A stretch of DNA of 64,000 nt from Clostridia bacterium (GTDB lineage: Bacteria > Bacillota > Clostridia > Christensenellales > UBA1242): assembly GCA_017409005.1 (NCBI GenBank), contig JAFQTP010000008.1:1-64000 (forward strand). The letters are read 5' to 3'. The position numbers and the translations under genes are program-made. Below the pieces are notes generated by a model. The model did no database searches, was not told the origin of the DNA, and saw only the letters and a list, made by a program, of their open reading frames with translations. Below, piece by piece: positions 37,667 to 46,619 of the stretch. Positions within the stretch are counted from its first letter, which is position 1. Every line of letters starts with the position of its first letter.

Positions 37667-38431
37667 ATGAGATATCCTGAAACCGAAAACATTAAAATTA
37701 AAACATTTTTTGATGCCTGCAACGAAATGATTCAGGGCAGATTTATTTTATCTGACATTAAAATTTCAAAAATTTTAAAAGCAATTGCAAATTCCGAAGT
37801 TTTATACAACTTATTTGCCGAAGTTTTAAGCGATTTTAAATTTAAAGAAGAATTTGAAAATGCAAAAACAAGCAGCAAGGTTAATGGCGGATATTTTTCC
37901 GTGCCAGAAAACGACGAAAAAGTTATTGCATTGGTTTTTTGCATTTTGCTAGAAGTTGATAATCAAAAAATGAACCTTCAAACATTTGTTAACGACTATT
38001 TTTATAGTCCAGAGGGTTACAACATTAGTTATTCTAACTTTGCTTTATCTGTTTTAGTTCCATTTAAAAATGCTGTTCTAAACATTTTAGGTTGCAACGA
38101 AGATGGCACTCTTTTAGAGGAAGAAGAGGAAGAAGTTTTAGAAGAAGATGAAGAAGAGGAACCTAACACTCGCGAAAAAATTTTGTTTGCAAATTTAACT
38201 ATGTCGTTAAACGAGCTATTATCAGTTATAATGCGCAGTAAAATTAACGACGAACAAAAAGAAGAACTTCGCATTATTATTGAAGCAATGTTCGAAGCAA
38301 TTGAACTAGAACATTTAACAATTATTAATGCTTTAACCATTCCACTAGAGCACATGATTGGAAAAAATAAACAAGTAAAATTTTATTACAACGATTTTAA
38401 AGAGTGTTTAGTTCAATTTTATTATAATTAA
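37667..38431 (+). CDS. Hypothetical protein with acidic hinge
   Basis: 254 residues, not recognised. It looks alpha-helical and soluble, with no signal peptide or membrane segment. Two helical halves are joined by an almost uninterrupted acidic tract at residues 151-165 (EEEEEEVLEEDEEEE). Such tracts often act as flexible linkers or contact basic partners. ATG at 37667 after AACGGAG. It is a single-gene unit with its own terminator. Confidence 0.7.
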   Translation: MRYPETENIKIKTFFDACNEMIQGRFILSDIKISKILKAIANSEVLYNLFAEVLSDFKFKEEFENAKTSSKVNGGYFSVPENDEKVIALVFCILLEVDNQKMNLQTFVNDYFYSPEGYNISYSNFALSVLVPFKNAVLNILGCNEDGTLLEEEEEEVLEEDEEEEPNTREKILFANLTMSLNELLSVIMRSKINDEQKEELRIIIEAMFEAIELEHLTIINALTIPLEHMIGKNKQVKFYYNDFKECLVQFYYN

Positions 38432-38442
38432 TCAAATTTATG

Positions 38443-38480
38443 AGAAAGTATGTTTTTTAATAACATATTTTCTTTTTTTT
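38443..38480 (+). terminator. Terminator after the acidic hypothetical gene
   Basis: AGAAAGTATGTT pairs with AACATATTTTCT (one G-T wobble) around a 7-base loop, followed by a run of T. Confidence 0.8.
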
Positions 38481-38558
38481 TAAGTAATTTATTTTACAAA
38501 TTTCGCATAAAGGGATATTATTTTAATAACTAAAATATTTGTTTTTTAGAGGGGATTT

Positions 38559-39320
38559 ATGAGAAAAACTAATACATTATTTAAAAGCTTTAGCATGATT
38601 GTAATTGCAATTTTATTAGTTGCTTCGTTAATTATTACATCAAGCCAAAGTTTAAACGTTCATGCCGAATCTGCACATGTTCACACCGAACATTGCCATC
38701 ACGAAGACGTTGAAGTAGGCGAATTTGAAGAAAAAGTTACAGCAACAGTCTGTGGTTGTGAAACTACTTCTTGTACAAACTGCTTTGATAGCGAAGGGAA
38801 TCAGTTGGCAACTCAAGGAACTGATCATTCAAAATGTGATGCAAAATGTACAATAAAAAATAAGAAGACTGAAACTGTTACTCCAGGTAGCATTACTGAC
38901 CCATCAAAATGTCCTGTATGTAATTGTACAGTTTATGCTTGTTCTCGTTGTTACGAACTAGTGGAAGGAACAAATACATACACGTCAACTTGTGCAACAA
39001 AAAACCCAAGTGGTAAATGCCCATTAGATATCACAAGTCAAGGCTGGTACGATAGTTTAATGCAAATTGTTGGCATTGTAGATAGCTTACTTAACCCAAT
39101 TTTAATTATTGGTGGAACAGCAGGTATGATTTTTGTAATTGTTCTTGGTGTAAACTTTAGTAAAGCTGAAAGTGCTGATAAACGTGAAGAAGCTAAAAAA
39201 CGTATGATTAACGCAATTATTGGTGTTGTTATTACATTACTTGCTTTAATTCTAATTAAACTATTTACAGCAAATGCCGAAGAAATTGTTACTTGGATTA
39301 ATCGCTCTGGCAACGCTTAA
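38559..39320 (+). CDS. Secreted Cys/His-rich domain fused to a VirB2-like two-helix segment
   Basis: 253 residues. A signal peptide spans about 1-36 (hydrophobic 13-28, possible cleavage after VHA). Residues 40-155 hold 14 cysteines (46, 65, 67, 72, 75, 93, 97, 118, 121, 123, 128, 131, 145, 154) and the cluster HVHTEHCHHED. This suggests a metal-binding or disulfide-bonded extracellular domain. Helices at ~174-200 and 217-238 enclose a charged loop, SKAESADKREEAKKR. This arrangement resembles VirB2/TrbC-like type IV secretion pilins. No other secretion genes adjoin it. ATG at 38559 with GAGGGG upstream. The pilin relationship is an inference from pattern only. Confidence 0.7.
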   Translation: MRKTNTLFKSFSMIVIAILLVASLIITSSQSLNVHAESAHVHTEHCHHEDVEVGEFEEKVTATVCGCETTSCTNCFDSEGNQLATQGTDHSKCDAKCTIKNKKTETVTPGSITDPSKCPVCNCTVYACSRCYELVEGTNTYTSTCATKNPSGKCPLDITSQGWYDSLMQIVGIVDSLLNPILIIGGTAGMIFVIVLGVNFSKAESADKREEAKKRMINAIIGVVITLLALILIKLFTANAEEIVTWINRSGNA

Positions 39321-39340
39321 TTTATAACCACATAAAAATA

Positions 39341-39369
39341 AAAAGAGGTTTGTTTAAAACCTCTTTTTT
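39341..39369. terminator. Terminator between the Cys-rich gene and the convergent hypothetical gene
   Basis: AAAAGAGGTTT pairs with AAACCTCTTTT around a 5-base loop and is followed by TT. The A/T-flanked stem can work in both directions. Confidence 0.85.
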
Positions 39370-39391
39370 GTTGTTTTACTAAATATTTAAA

Positions 39392-40462
39392 TCATCTTTC
39401 TTTTGTGCTAATTAAATTAAAACTAGTGTTTTTACCGATGTTTGCAATATCGTAAATAATATTATCAGTTTTAATACTTGGCAGGTTACTAAAGTGTAAG
39501 TGCATTGTTTGAGTGTTCTCGTCAAAATATGCTTCAGTGTTTGAAAAGTGATGTGCATATCTTAAAAGGGTGTATAGAACTTTGTTTGTTGCATTAAATT
39601 GGTTCCTGTTCATTTCATCAGCAATTTTATTAATTGCTTCTTGGCTTTTTGCATAAGCATATTTACCAGCTTTTTGTGAGTTATATCTAATTGGTTGAAA
39701 AGGTGAGGATTCAATTTTTTTAACACCCAAGTTTTCTAAATACGAAACAAACATTGTAAAACTAACTAGTGCGTTAGGGCTAATGTTATAAATAATATCT
39801 TCAGGGTCAACATCTTTATTAACTTTTCTAAAATATCTATCTAACTTTTTAGCTGCAGGTGCTGTTTGGTTAGGGTTTTCGTTTTGTATGGCTCCAACTT
39901 GTGCAACGCCATCAACAATGCCAAATGTTATGGTAGGAAGGGTAAATGTTGTTTTGCTAACTGGGTCAAAAAATTCCGGAATAAACCTAAATGGACTTTC
40001 TAAATTGCTCCAGCGTTTAGTTACAACTCCTGTTACTTTAAATCCATTAAACTCGCCTAAATCAAGTCTGCCAGTTTCAAGTGGAGTTTTAAGCATTTCG
40101 GTTCTGGTTTTAATGTATCCTAAAATATTTTGCATGTCTTTAGGTGTGGCATTAATCATTAGGTCCAAAAACAATTTTTCTTCAAAATCAGTATTTTTTT
40201 CTAAATCGAAATATTCTTCGTCGCGGCTATAAAACTTTTTTGCAACTAAAAAATATTCTTCAATCAAATCTAAAAATAAAGCATAGTTAGTTATTTTAAT
40301 AACAGGGTATCCAGAGTTTGTGGTGTTTGATACATTTTCAATATCTGCAAAAAATTTGGTATGAAAAACCCAAGGGTATTTTTCGTCGCCAATTTTAACA
40401 ACCCCTTGTTTTGCTTGATTAAAAATTTTATCTACAACCAGTTTTGTTTTTAAACTACTCAT
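39392..40462 (-). CDS. Hypothetical protein, 356 residues
   Basis: Not recognised. It is soluble, with no signal peptide or membrane helix, and has mixed alpha/beta composition. Notable stretches are KYPWVFHTKFFADIENV near the N-terminus, a probable strand-rich middle (GFKVTGVVTKRW, TFTLPTITFGIVDGVAQVG) and a helical C-terminus with LLRYAHHFSNTEAYF. ATG at 40462, with GGGG upstream. It has its own strong promoter with a palindrome in the spacer, so it is probably regulated separately from ylbJ upstream. Confidence 0.7.
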   Translation of the reverse strand: MSSLKTKLVVDKIFNQAKQGVVKIGDEKYPWVFHTKFFADIENVSNTTNSGYPVIKITNYALFLDLIEEYFLVAKKFYSRDEEYFDLEKNTDFEEKLFLDLMINATPKDMQNILGYIKTRTEMLKTPLETGRLDLGEFNGFKVTGVVTKRWSNLESPFRFIPEFFDPVSKTTFTLPTITFGIVDGVAQVGAIQNENPNQTAPAAKKLDRYFRKVNKDVDPEDIIYNISPNALVSFTMFVSYLENLGVKKIESSPFQPIRYNSQKAGKYAYAKSQEAINKIADEMNRNQFNATNKVLYTLLRYAHHFSNTEAYFDENTQTMHLHFSNLPSIKTDNIIYDIANIGKNTSFNLISTKER

Positions 40463-40486
40463 TTAAACCCCACATATATTAATTTT

Positions 40487-40515
40487 ATTATACCAAATTT
40501 TGGTGTTTAGGTCAA
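40487..40515 (-). promoter_or_regulatory. Promoter with palindrome in the spacer
   Basis: On the minus strand: TTGACC (40515-40510), a 17-base spacer and TATAAT (40492-40487). The spacer region holds the perfect inverted repeat ACCAAA-T-TTTGGT at 40492-40504, a candidate operator. It drives the 356-residue hypothetical gene. Confidence 0.75.
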
Positions 40516-40523
40516 TATTGTGG

Positions 40524-41501
40524 TTAAAGCATTACAAACCCCAATGCTAAAGCTAAAAACGAGCTAATAATGCTATGTGTTAATTTTTGAGTAAAATAAA
40601 ATTTTAAATTAATGTTCATTTTCTTTAAAAAGGTTAGTGCTTGCAAATTTATGCTAATTCCGCCAAACGACGTAAGCCCACTAATAATAACTGCACTAAG
40701 TTTTGGGCTTAGGTTTAGTTTGCTAATATCTAAACAACCACGTGTTAATTCAATAATTCCATTTAGTGTGCTAGTTATTATATTTGTGTTTAAATTAGGA
40801 AATATTTTATTTAAAACCAGTGTTATTGGGTAAAATAAGTTAAATTGGTTAATTAATGTAATTAGCATAAAAAATATGCAAATATATCCGCCCACAATTA
40901 AAATACTTTTAATTGAACTGAGCATGCAGTTTTCAAGCATATTTTTACTTGGTGTAATAGTTGTGGTTTTACAATCAGATAAATCTTTGTTTTTATCAAA
41001 CATATAGTTTCTATAAAGTAGTCCATTTATTATGGCGCTAGTAAAATGCGAAATTAACACAACATATCCAAGAGTTTTGTTTGTAAACATTCCAATGGCA
41101 ACGGTTCCTAAAATAAATAGTGGTCCGCTTGTGCTAGTGAAACTAACAATTCGGTGGGCTTGTCCTAAATCAATAATTTTATTTTCATAAAGGTCGCTAG
41201 TTAGTTTTGCACCAACAGGATAACCCGAAAGTATGCTCATTAAATATACATATCCGCTAATTCCACTTGTGTTATATAATTTTTTTGTTATTGGTGCAAT
41301 AGAGGCGCTGATTTTATTAACAAACCCAAGTTCGCCAAGAAGTTTAGTAAAAAAGAAAAAAGGAAATAGGGCAGGCAAAATGTTTGTTGCCCACACATTA
41401 AGTCCTGTTAAACTTGCTTTAATTGCAACTTCAGGCACAACAATTAAACAAATAATTATTAATAGTAAAAAAACCGATAAAAAAATTGTACTTTTTTTCA
41501 A
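40524..41501 (-). CDS. ylbJ: YlbJ-like sporulation integral membrane protein
   Basis: 325 residues with about eight hydrophobic segments and the nucleoside-recognition/Gate-domain motifs ILPALFPFFFF and SGYPVGAK. YlbJ is a sporulation-associated membrane protein in Bacillus; its transport role is unresolved. The start is TTG at 41501 with AAGGG upstream; no nearby in-frame ATG fits. It is divergent from the patatin gene. It suggests descent from, or membership of, a spore-forming lineage but does not prove that this organism sporulates. Confidence 0.82.
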   Translation of the reverse strand: MKKSTIFLSVFLLLIIICLIVVPEVAIKASLTGLNVWATNILPALFPFFFFTKLLGELGFVNKISASIAPITKKLYNTSGISGYVYLMSILSGYPVGAKLTSDLYENKIIDLGQAHRIVSFTSTSGPLFILGTVAIGMFTNKTLGYVVLISHFTSAIINGLLYRNYMFDKNKDLSDCKTTTITPSKNMLENCMLSSIKSILIVGGYICIFFMLITLINQFNLFYPITLVLNKIFPNLNTNIITSTLNGIIELTRGCLDISKLNLSPKLSAVIISGLTSFGGISINLQALTFLKKMNINLKFYFTQKLTHSIISSFLALALGFVML

Positions 41502-41624
41502 ATAGTTAACCCTTAAAATGTGTTATAATTAATAATAAAATTCAATCAAAACGCAACTAGTTATAATATAATAACTATTAAACAATAAATATATATTAAA
41601 ATTTATGAAACTGCGGAGGCAAAT

Positions 41625-42431
41625 ATGTGTAAAATAAAAATTGGTTTGGCTTTAGGTGGTGGCGGTGCGCTTGGCATGGCACACATTGGTGTTTTAAAAG
41701 CTTTAAACGAACACGGCATTAATCCACAAATTATTGTGGGTACTTCAATTGGTTCGTTAGTTGGTGGTGTTTATGCATGTGGACTTCCACTTAGTTGCAT
41801 GGAAAAGCATGCTTTAAAGGTAAAAACAGCACAACTATTTGATGTTAACTTAAATCCTTCTGGCATTCTTAGTGGTGCATCAGCAACAAAAGTTGTAAAA
41901 AACATTATTAAAACCGATTTTAATATCGAAGATTTACCAGTTAAATATGGTGCAGTTGCAGTAGATATTAACACAGGTGAAGAAGTTTTGCTTGATTCTG
42001 GCTCGCTTTTAACAGCAATTAGGGCAAGTATAAGTGTTCCGGGGGTGTTTGTTCCATGCCAAGTTAATGGTCGAACATTAGTTGATGGTGGGGTGCTAAA
42101 CAATATTCCTGAAGACCACGTTAAAGCCATGGGTGCCGACGTGGTTTTGTCGGTTAATTTGCTTTCCGATTTTACGCCTTACACTAAGCCTAAAACAGCA
42201 ATTCATTCGGTTGCATTTTCGTTTTTTATAATGCAAAAGAAATTAGTTGAAACAAAAAAGAAATACGCCGATTTGCGTATTAATTTGCCTTTAAAAGATT
42301 TTAGACAATATATTTTTAGTCAGGAATTGTCAGAAGATTTAATTGAAATTGGTTATAGAGAAACAATTAAACAAATGCCAAAAATTAAAAAGATTATTGC
42401 AAAAGTTCAACAAGCAAAGGGTAATAAATAA
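41625..42431 (+). CDS. Patatin-like phospholipase family protein (RssA type)
   Basis: 268 residues. The oxyanion-hole glycine stretch GGGGALGMAHIG is at 11-22. The nucleophile elbow GTSIGS has Ser41, and the catalytic Asp154 lies in VDGGVLNN, completing the Ser-Asp dyad. It is likely a cytoplasmic or peripheral esterase acting on lipids or acyl esters; the physiological substrate is unknown. ATG at 41625 with CGGAGG upstream. It is a single-gene unit that shares a terminator with tmcAL. Confidence 0.9.
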   Translation: MCKIKIGLALGGGGALGMAHIGVLKALNEHGINPQIIVGTSIGSLVGGVYACGLPLSCMEKHALKVKTAQLFDVNLNPSGILSGASATKVVKNIIKTDFNIEDLPVKYGAVAVDINTGEEVLLDSGSLLTAIRASISVPGVFVPCQVNGRTLVDGGVLNNIPEDHVKAMGADVVLSVNLLSDFTPYTKPKTAIHSVAFSFFIMQKKLVETKKKYADLRINLPLKDFRQYIFSQELSEDLIEIGYRETIKQMPKIKKIIAKVQQAKGNK

Positions 42432-42470
42432 CAAATTTAATACTATTAGTTTATCAAAAATAAAACATAT

Positions 42471-42499
42471 AAAAAGCCACCGAAATTGGTGGCTTTTAT
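42471..42499. terminator. Bidirectional terminator between the patatin gene and tmcAL
   Basis: AAAAGCCACC pairs with GGTGGCTTTT around the loop GAAATT. It ends right at the tmcAL stop codon. Confidence 0.85.
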
Positions 42500-43752
42500 T
42501 ATATCTTAATGCTTTTTGTAAGTAGGTCAGGTGTATATTCTGGAATGGCATTGTTTTTTCTTAAAAGCATATAGTAAACTTGGTTTGCGCGGTCTTCAAT
42601 TGCGGCTAATTCTTTATAAATTTCGCTTTGTTCAGCTTCAACATTATTAACTCTAATAATTAGGTTTGTGTTGGCGCTAACACTTTTTAGTAGTTCGTTG
42701 CTGTCGTTTTTAAATGCCAAAACTTTAATAAATGGTAACACTTTTAAATCGTAAATTGATTTTACTGCTTTAGCATTAATTTTTAGTAGGTTACCAAGCA
42801 CAATGCGTTTAATTCTAGTGTAGGTGTAACGTTTTGTTTTAACTTGTAAAAGTAAATCGTTTAAATCTTTTGTGTTGCGGCTAACTTCATAAAATCTGTT
42901 TTCTAAACCTTCGCTAACATCAAACACTTTTTTAATGTCTTCTTTGCTTGCCATTTTAAGGGCGTATAGGCATAAATCGTTAAACACTTGTGTGTCAGGA
43001 AGTCCAAAGGTTTTAACTTCTTCTTTAAGTAGGGAATAGGTGAATGCGGGAACAAGCTTTTTAACTTTGTTTACTTTGCCAGTTTTATAAAGTCTTGCTC
43101 TAATTGCTGTTGCACTCGAGTTTTTTCCCACAACTTCTTCGCTAGCATAGTCGCTATCACCACGAGTAGTAAACACAGGGGTAATTTTACTATTAGTTTT
43201 AATTAGTGCTTTTAAATATTCAATAGCCAAAATGTTGTTTGGTTGTTTTAAAATGTTTCCAACTTCTGTAATTTCGCTAAATGCAACTTTTTCCGATTTA
43301 ATAAGGTCGTCAATTGCTTTTTCACGGCTAACAACTAAAGAATTTCCTTGGTCTAAATATTGTTTAAGTTTAGTTTTATACTCTTTTGGCTCTTCAGCTA
43401 AAAACTTTGCAATTTCTTGTAGTAGTGCAGTGTTTTCGGTTTCGCAACCAAAGGCAAGGTGAGTAACATTTTCAAAACTGTTTGCAATTTTAACTCCGGC
43501 AAGTGCAAAAATTTCAGCAGTACTTGTTGCATAGGCTGTTGGCATTTGAACAACAATATCGGCACCAGCTTCAAGTGCAATGCGGGCTCTAACGTGTTTA
43601 TTTAAAATTGTTGGTTCTCCACGTTGAGTAAAGTTGCCACTTAAAATAACCATAACAGCATCGGCGCCACTTTGGCGTTTAGCGTCAGTTATGTGTTTTA
43701 AATGGCCGTAATGGAACGGGTTATATTCACTAATAATTGCACAAATTTTCAT
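42499..43752 (-). CDS. tmcAL: tRNA-Met cytidine acetate ligase (TmcAL/YlbM)
   Basis: 417 residues. TmcAL uses acetate and ATP to form N4-acetylcytidine at the wobble base of elongator tRNA-Met. The N-terminus IISEYNPFHYGHLKH carries the nucleotidyltransferase HxGH motif (14-17), followed by VILSGNFTQRGEP and LGCETEN-like family motifs (here FGCETEN). ATG at 43752 with AGGTGATG upstream. It is divergent from pta. That an acetate-using enzyme sits beside the acetate-kinase pathway may be coincidence. Confidence 0.92.
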   Translation of the reverse strand: MKICAIISEYNPFHYGHLKHITDAKRQSGADAVMVILSGNFTQRGEPTILNKHVRARIALEAGADIVVQMPTAYATSTAEIFALAGVKIANSFENVTHLAFGCETENTALLQEIAKFLAEEPKEYKTKLKQYLDQGNSLVVSREKAIDDLIKSEKVAFSEITEVGNILKQPNNILAIEYLKALIKTNSKITPVFTTRGDSDYASEEVVGKNSSATAIRARLYKTGKVNKVKKLVPAFTYSLLKEEVKTFGLPDTQVFNDLCLYALKMASKEDIKKVFDVSEGLENRFYEVSRNTKDLNDLLLQVKTKRYTYTRIKRIVLGNLLKINAKAVKSIYDLKVLPFIKVLAFKNDSNELLKSVSANTNLIIRVNNVEAEQSEIYKELAAIEDRANQVYYMLLRKNNAIPEYTPDLLTKSIKI

Positions 43753-43771
43753 ACTTCATCACCTATTTAAG

Positions 43772-43800
43772 TTTACTAGATTAAGTTATTTTACTATAAT
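43772..43800 (+). promoter_or_regulatory. Predicted promoter of pta-ackA
   Basis: TTTACT at 43772-43777, a 17-base spacer and TATAAT at 43795-43800. The pta start codon is 69 bases downstream. Confidence 0.6.
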
Positions 43801-43868
43801 ACATTATATAATAATAACTATTGTTTTAGCAAAACAAAATTCGTATTTATTTAAAAAATGGAGATATT

Positions 43869-44882
43869 ATGGACATTAAAGGTATTAATTCGGCTTTTGA
43901 AAACGATTTATTAACAAAAGCGCAAAATGCACAAAAAACAATTGTACTGCCAGAGGCTGGCATGAACGAACAAGTAATGCAAGCGGGCATTATGGCTGCC
44001 GAAAACAAAATTGCAAAAATGGTTTTGCTTGTTTCCGACAATAAATTAACTAAAAAATTTAATGTTAAGGAAAGTGAATATTTAAAAGTTGTAAACATCA
44101 CTAATTCCGATTTAACACCGGTTTTACAAAATGCACTTTACCTTAAACGTAAAGAAAAAGGCGTAACCCTAGAGGGTGCTTTAGAACTTTTAAAGAACCC
44201 AATATATTTTGCAACCATGATGGTTGAACTTAGTTTAGTAGATGGGCAAGTTGGTGGTGCCGAATTTACCACTGCCGATGCTCTTCGTCCGGCACTTCAA
44301 ATTATTAAAGGAAAAACTAAAGAGTCTTTAATTTCTAGCTACATGATTATGATTTCCGATAATAAAGAATTTGGCGAAAATGGTGTTGTTGTGCTATCAG
44401 ATTGTGGTTTAAACATCGACCCAACTGCCGACCACTTAAAACAAATTTGTTTCGACACAGTTAAATCGGCAACAACTGTTGCAAATATTTCGGTTCCTCG
44501 TGTTGCACTTTTAAGTTATTCAACAAAGGGCAGTGCCGATGGCGATAGCGCATTAAAAGTTAGAGAAGCAACAAACTTAATTTTGGCACAAAATCCAAAC
44601 TTTATTGTAGATGGCGAGTTTCAATTTGATTCGGCAGTTGTTCCAAGTGTTTGTGCTAAAAAAGCTCCGGGAAGTAGTGTTGATGGTAAAGCAAACATTC
44701 TAATTTTCCCAGACCTTCAAAGCGGAAACATTTCATATAAAATTATGCAACGTTTTGCAGGATTTAAGTGTATTGGACCAATTACTCAAGGGTTTAGAAA
44801 ACCGGTTAACGATTTAAGCCGTGGCGCCGATGCAAACGAAATTTTACGTGCAATTGCAATAACTGCTTTGCAATGTGAATAG
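43869..44882 (+). CDS. pta: Phosphate acetyltransferase
   Basis: 337 residues, the length of the short Firmicute enzyme with only the catalytic domain. It converts acetyl-CoA and phosphate to acetyl phosphate and CoA. Motifs such as VLPEAGMNEQVMQAG, VGGAEFTTADALRPALQII (family: AGA-x3-TA-x2-RPALQ) and LIFPDLQSGNISYKI are clear. Together with ackA, 71 bases downstream, it forms the ATP-yielding acetate pathway, which suggests fermentative growth. Within the family a related acyl group such as butyryl is possible, but the pairing with ackA favours acetyl. Confidence 0.93.
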   Translation: MDIKGINSAFENDLLTKAQNAQKTIVLPEAGMNEQVMQAGIMAAENKIAKMVLLVSDNKLTKKFNVKESEYLKVVNITNSDLTPVLQNALYLKRKEKGVTLEGALELLKNPIYFATMMVELSLVDGQVGGAEFTTADALRPALQIIKGKTKESLISSYMIMISDNKEFGENGVVVLSDCGLNIDPTADHLKQICFDTVKSATTVANISVPRVALLSYSTKGSADGDSALKVREATNLILAQNPNFIVDGEFQFDSAVVPSVCAKKAPGSSVDGKANILIFPDLQSGNISYKIMQRFAGFKCIGPITQGFRKPVNDLSRGADANEILRAIAITALQCE

Positions 44883-44953
44883 TTTTGTTGAATTAAACAA
44901 AAATTTATGATAGAATAATCAAGTAAAAATTAACAAATAAAGGAATATTTAAC

Positions 44954-46138
44954 ATGAAAATTTTAGTATTAAACGCAGGCAGTTCAAGCCTAAAATTCCA
45001 ACTTTTAAACATGGAAGATGAATCTGTTATTGCAAAAGGTAATGCCGAACGTATTGGCATTGAGGGCAGCTTTTTAACCTATAAAGCAAATGGCAAAGCA
45101 TACACCAACAAATATTTAATGCCAACACACGTGGAAGCAATGGAACACATTATTGCAACTTTAACCGATCCTGAAATTGGAGTAATTAAAAAAATTACCG
45201 AAATTTCTGGTTTTGGGCACAGGGTTGTTAATGTTGGCGAAACATATTTTGATAGCGTTGTTGTAACCCCAGAAGTGTTAGAAGATTTTAAAACAAAAGT
45301 AGATTTTTCTCCACTTCATGTTCCTGGTGCAATTTCTGGTATTGAAGCATGCTATAAAATTGCTCCAAAAATTAAAAACGTTGCAGTTTTTGATATTGGT
45401 TTCCACAAAACATTACCAGACTATGCTTATCGTTATGCTTTACCTAAAGAAGATTACGAGGAACTTAAAATTCGTAAATATGGTGCACATGGCACAAGCC
45501 ACCGCTTTGTATCACAAGAGTGTGCAAAACTTTTAGGCGAAGTAGAAGGAACAAAAATTGTTACTTGCCACCTAGGCAGCGGCAGCAGCATGTGTGCTGT
45601 TAAAGATGGTAAAAGTGTAGATACTTCAATGGGATTTACTCCTTTAGAAGGCTTAGTTATGGGAACCAGAACTGGCGATATTGACGCATCTGTTGTTAAC
45701 TTTATTGCCGAAAAACGCAACATGACAGCTAAAGAAGTTGTTAATTATTTAAACAAAAAAAGTGGTATGTTTGGTCTTTGCGGATATTCCGACATGCGTG
45801 ATGTCGAAGCAAATCTAGAAACTAATGCAGATTGCAAACTAGCATACGATGTTATGTGTTATCGCGTAATTAAATATATTGGTTCTTATGCTGCAGCAAT
45901 GGGTGGGCTAGATGCAATTGTGTTTACTGGTGGCATTGGCGAACGTGACCCACAAGTTCGTGAAACTGTGTTAAGTTCACTTAAATTCTTAGGTGTTGAG
46001 TTTGATGCAGAAAAAAATCCAAGTGTGTTTGGTGATTTTGGCGAATTATCAACCGAAAACAGTAAAGTTAAAGTTTACGTAATTCCAACCAACGAAGAAC
46101 TTGTTATTGCTCGCGAAACCAAAGATTTAATTAAATAA
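44954..46138 (+). CDS. ackA: Acetate kinase
   Basis: 394 residues, the usual length. It transfers phosphate from acetyl phosphate to ADP. The N-terminal phosphate-binding motif LVLNAGSSSLKFQL is followed by HLGSGSS, TSMGFTPLEGLVMGTRTGDID and FTGGIGERDP, all acetate-kinase hallmarks of the ASKHA fold. ATG at 44954 with AAAGGA upstream. It lies in one unit with pta. A separate strong promoter follows for rpmF. Confidence 0.96.
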   Translation: MKILVLNAGSSSLKFQLLNMEDESVIAKGNAERIGIEGSFLTYKANGKAYTNKYLMPTHVEAMEHIIATLTDPEIGVIKKITEISGFGHRVVNVGETYFDSVVVTPEVLEDFKTKVDFSPLHVPGAISGIEACYKIAPKIKNVAVFDIGFHKTLPDYAYRYALPKEDYEELKIRKYGAHGTSHRFVSQECAKLLGEVEGTKIVTCHLGSGSSMCAVKDGKSVDTSMGFTPLEGLVMGTRTGDIDASVVNFIAEKRNMTAKEVVNYLNKKSGMFGLCGYSDMRDVEANLETNADCKLAYDVMCYRVIKYIGSYAAAMGGLDAIVFTGGIGERDPQVRETVLSSLKFLGVEFDAEKNPSVFGDFGELSTENSKVKVYVIPTNEELVIARETKDLIK

Positions 46139-46162
46139 TTAGAAAAATAGTTAATTTTATAA

Positions 46163-46191
46163 TTGACAAACAGTCTTAATTGTTCTATACT
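46163..46191 (+). promoter_or_regulatory. Strong promoter of rpmF
   Basis: Consensus TTGACA at 46163-46168, a 17-base spacer and TATACT at 46186-46191. It is followed by AGGAGGTG and the rpmF start codon. Confidence 0.85.
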
Positions 46192-46231
46192 TTGTAAGCG
46201 ATTTAAAAAATTTGTTAGGAGGTGCTATTAA

Positions 46232-46429
46232 ATGGCAGTACCAAAGGGAAAGGTTTCTAAAGCAAGACGTAATTCCAGAAAAGCAAACTGGAAAGTTTCA
46301 ACACCTTCTATTGTTGAATGTCCTCATTGCCACGAACTAACTGCTCCTCATAGAGTTTGCGCTAAATGCGGATACTATGATGGCGTTCAAGTTAAAAAAG
46401 TAGGCAAGGAAACTAAAGAATCTAAATAA
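46232..46429 (+). CDS. rpmF: 50S ribosomal protein L32
   Basis: 65 residues. L32 is a small zinc-ribbon protein of the large ribosomal subunit. MAVPKGKVSKARRNSRKA is the typical basic start. The four zinc ligands Cys30, Cys33, Cys43 and Cys46 are all kept, so this is the zinc-containing form. The usual upstream DUF177 (YceD) gene is missing. It has its own promoter and terminator. Confidence 0.96.
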   Translation: MAVPKGKVSKARRNSRKANWKVSTPSIVECPHCHELTAPHRVCAKCGYYDGVQVKKVGKETKESK

Positions 46430-46460
46430 TTTAAGTTTAGAAAAATAAAATAAAAAATCT

Positions 46461-46486
46461 CGCACAATTTATGTGCGATTTTTTTT
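46461..46486 (+). terminator. Terminator after rpmF
   Basis: CGCACA pairs with TGTGCG around a 5-base loop, followed by ATTTTTTTT. Confidence 0.85.
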
Positions 46487-46550
46487 GCTTATTTTTGCTT
46501 AAAAAACACGTTTTTTTAGCATTTATTTTAAATTTTAAAATTTTTTGGTT

Positions 46551-46573
46551 TATTTAATTTAATAAATTAAATA
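46551..46573. promoter_or_regulatory. AT-only palindrome upstream of plsX
   Basis: TATTTAATTTA and TAAATTAAATA are perfect 11-base arms around a single A. The element covers the expected -35 position of an extended -10 promoter, TGCTAAAAT (TAAAAT at 46582-46587). It does not match the FapR consensus. Confidence 0.45.
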
Positions 46574-46619
46574 ATTTATGCTAAAATGGTAGTTGTAAAA
46601 AATTATACTTGGAGTTATT

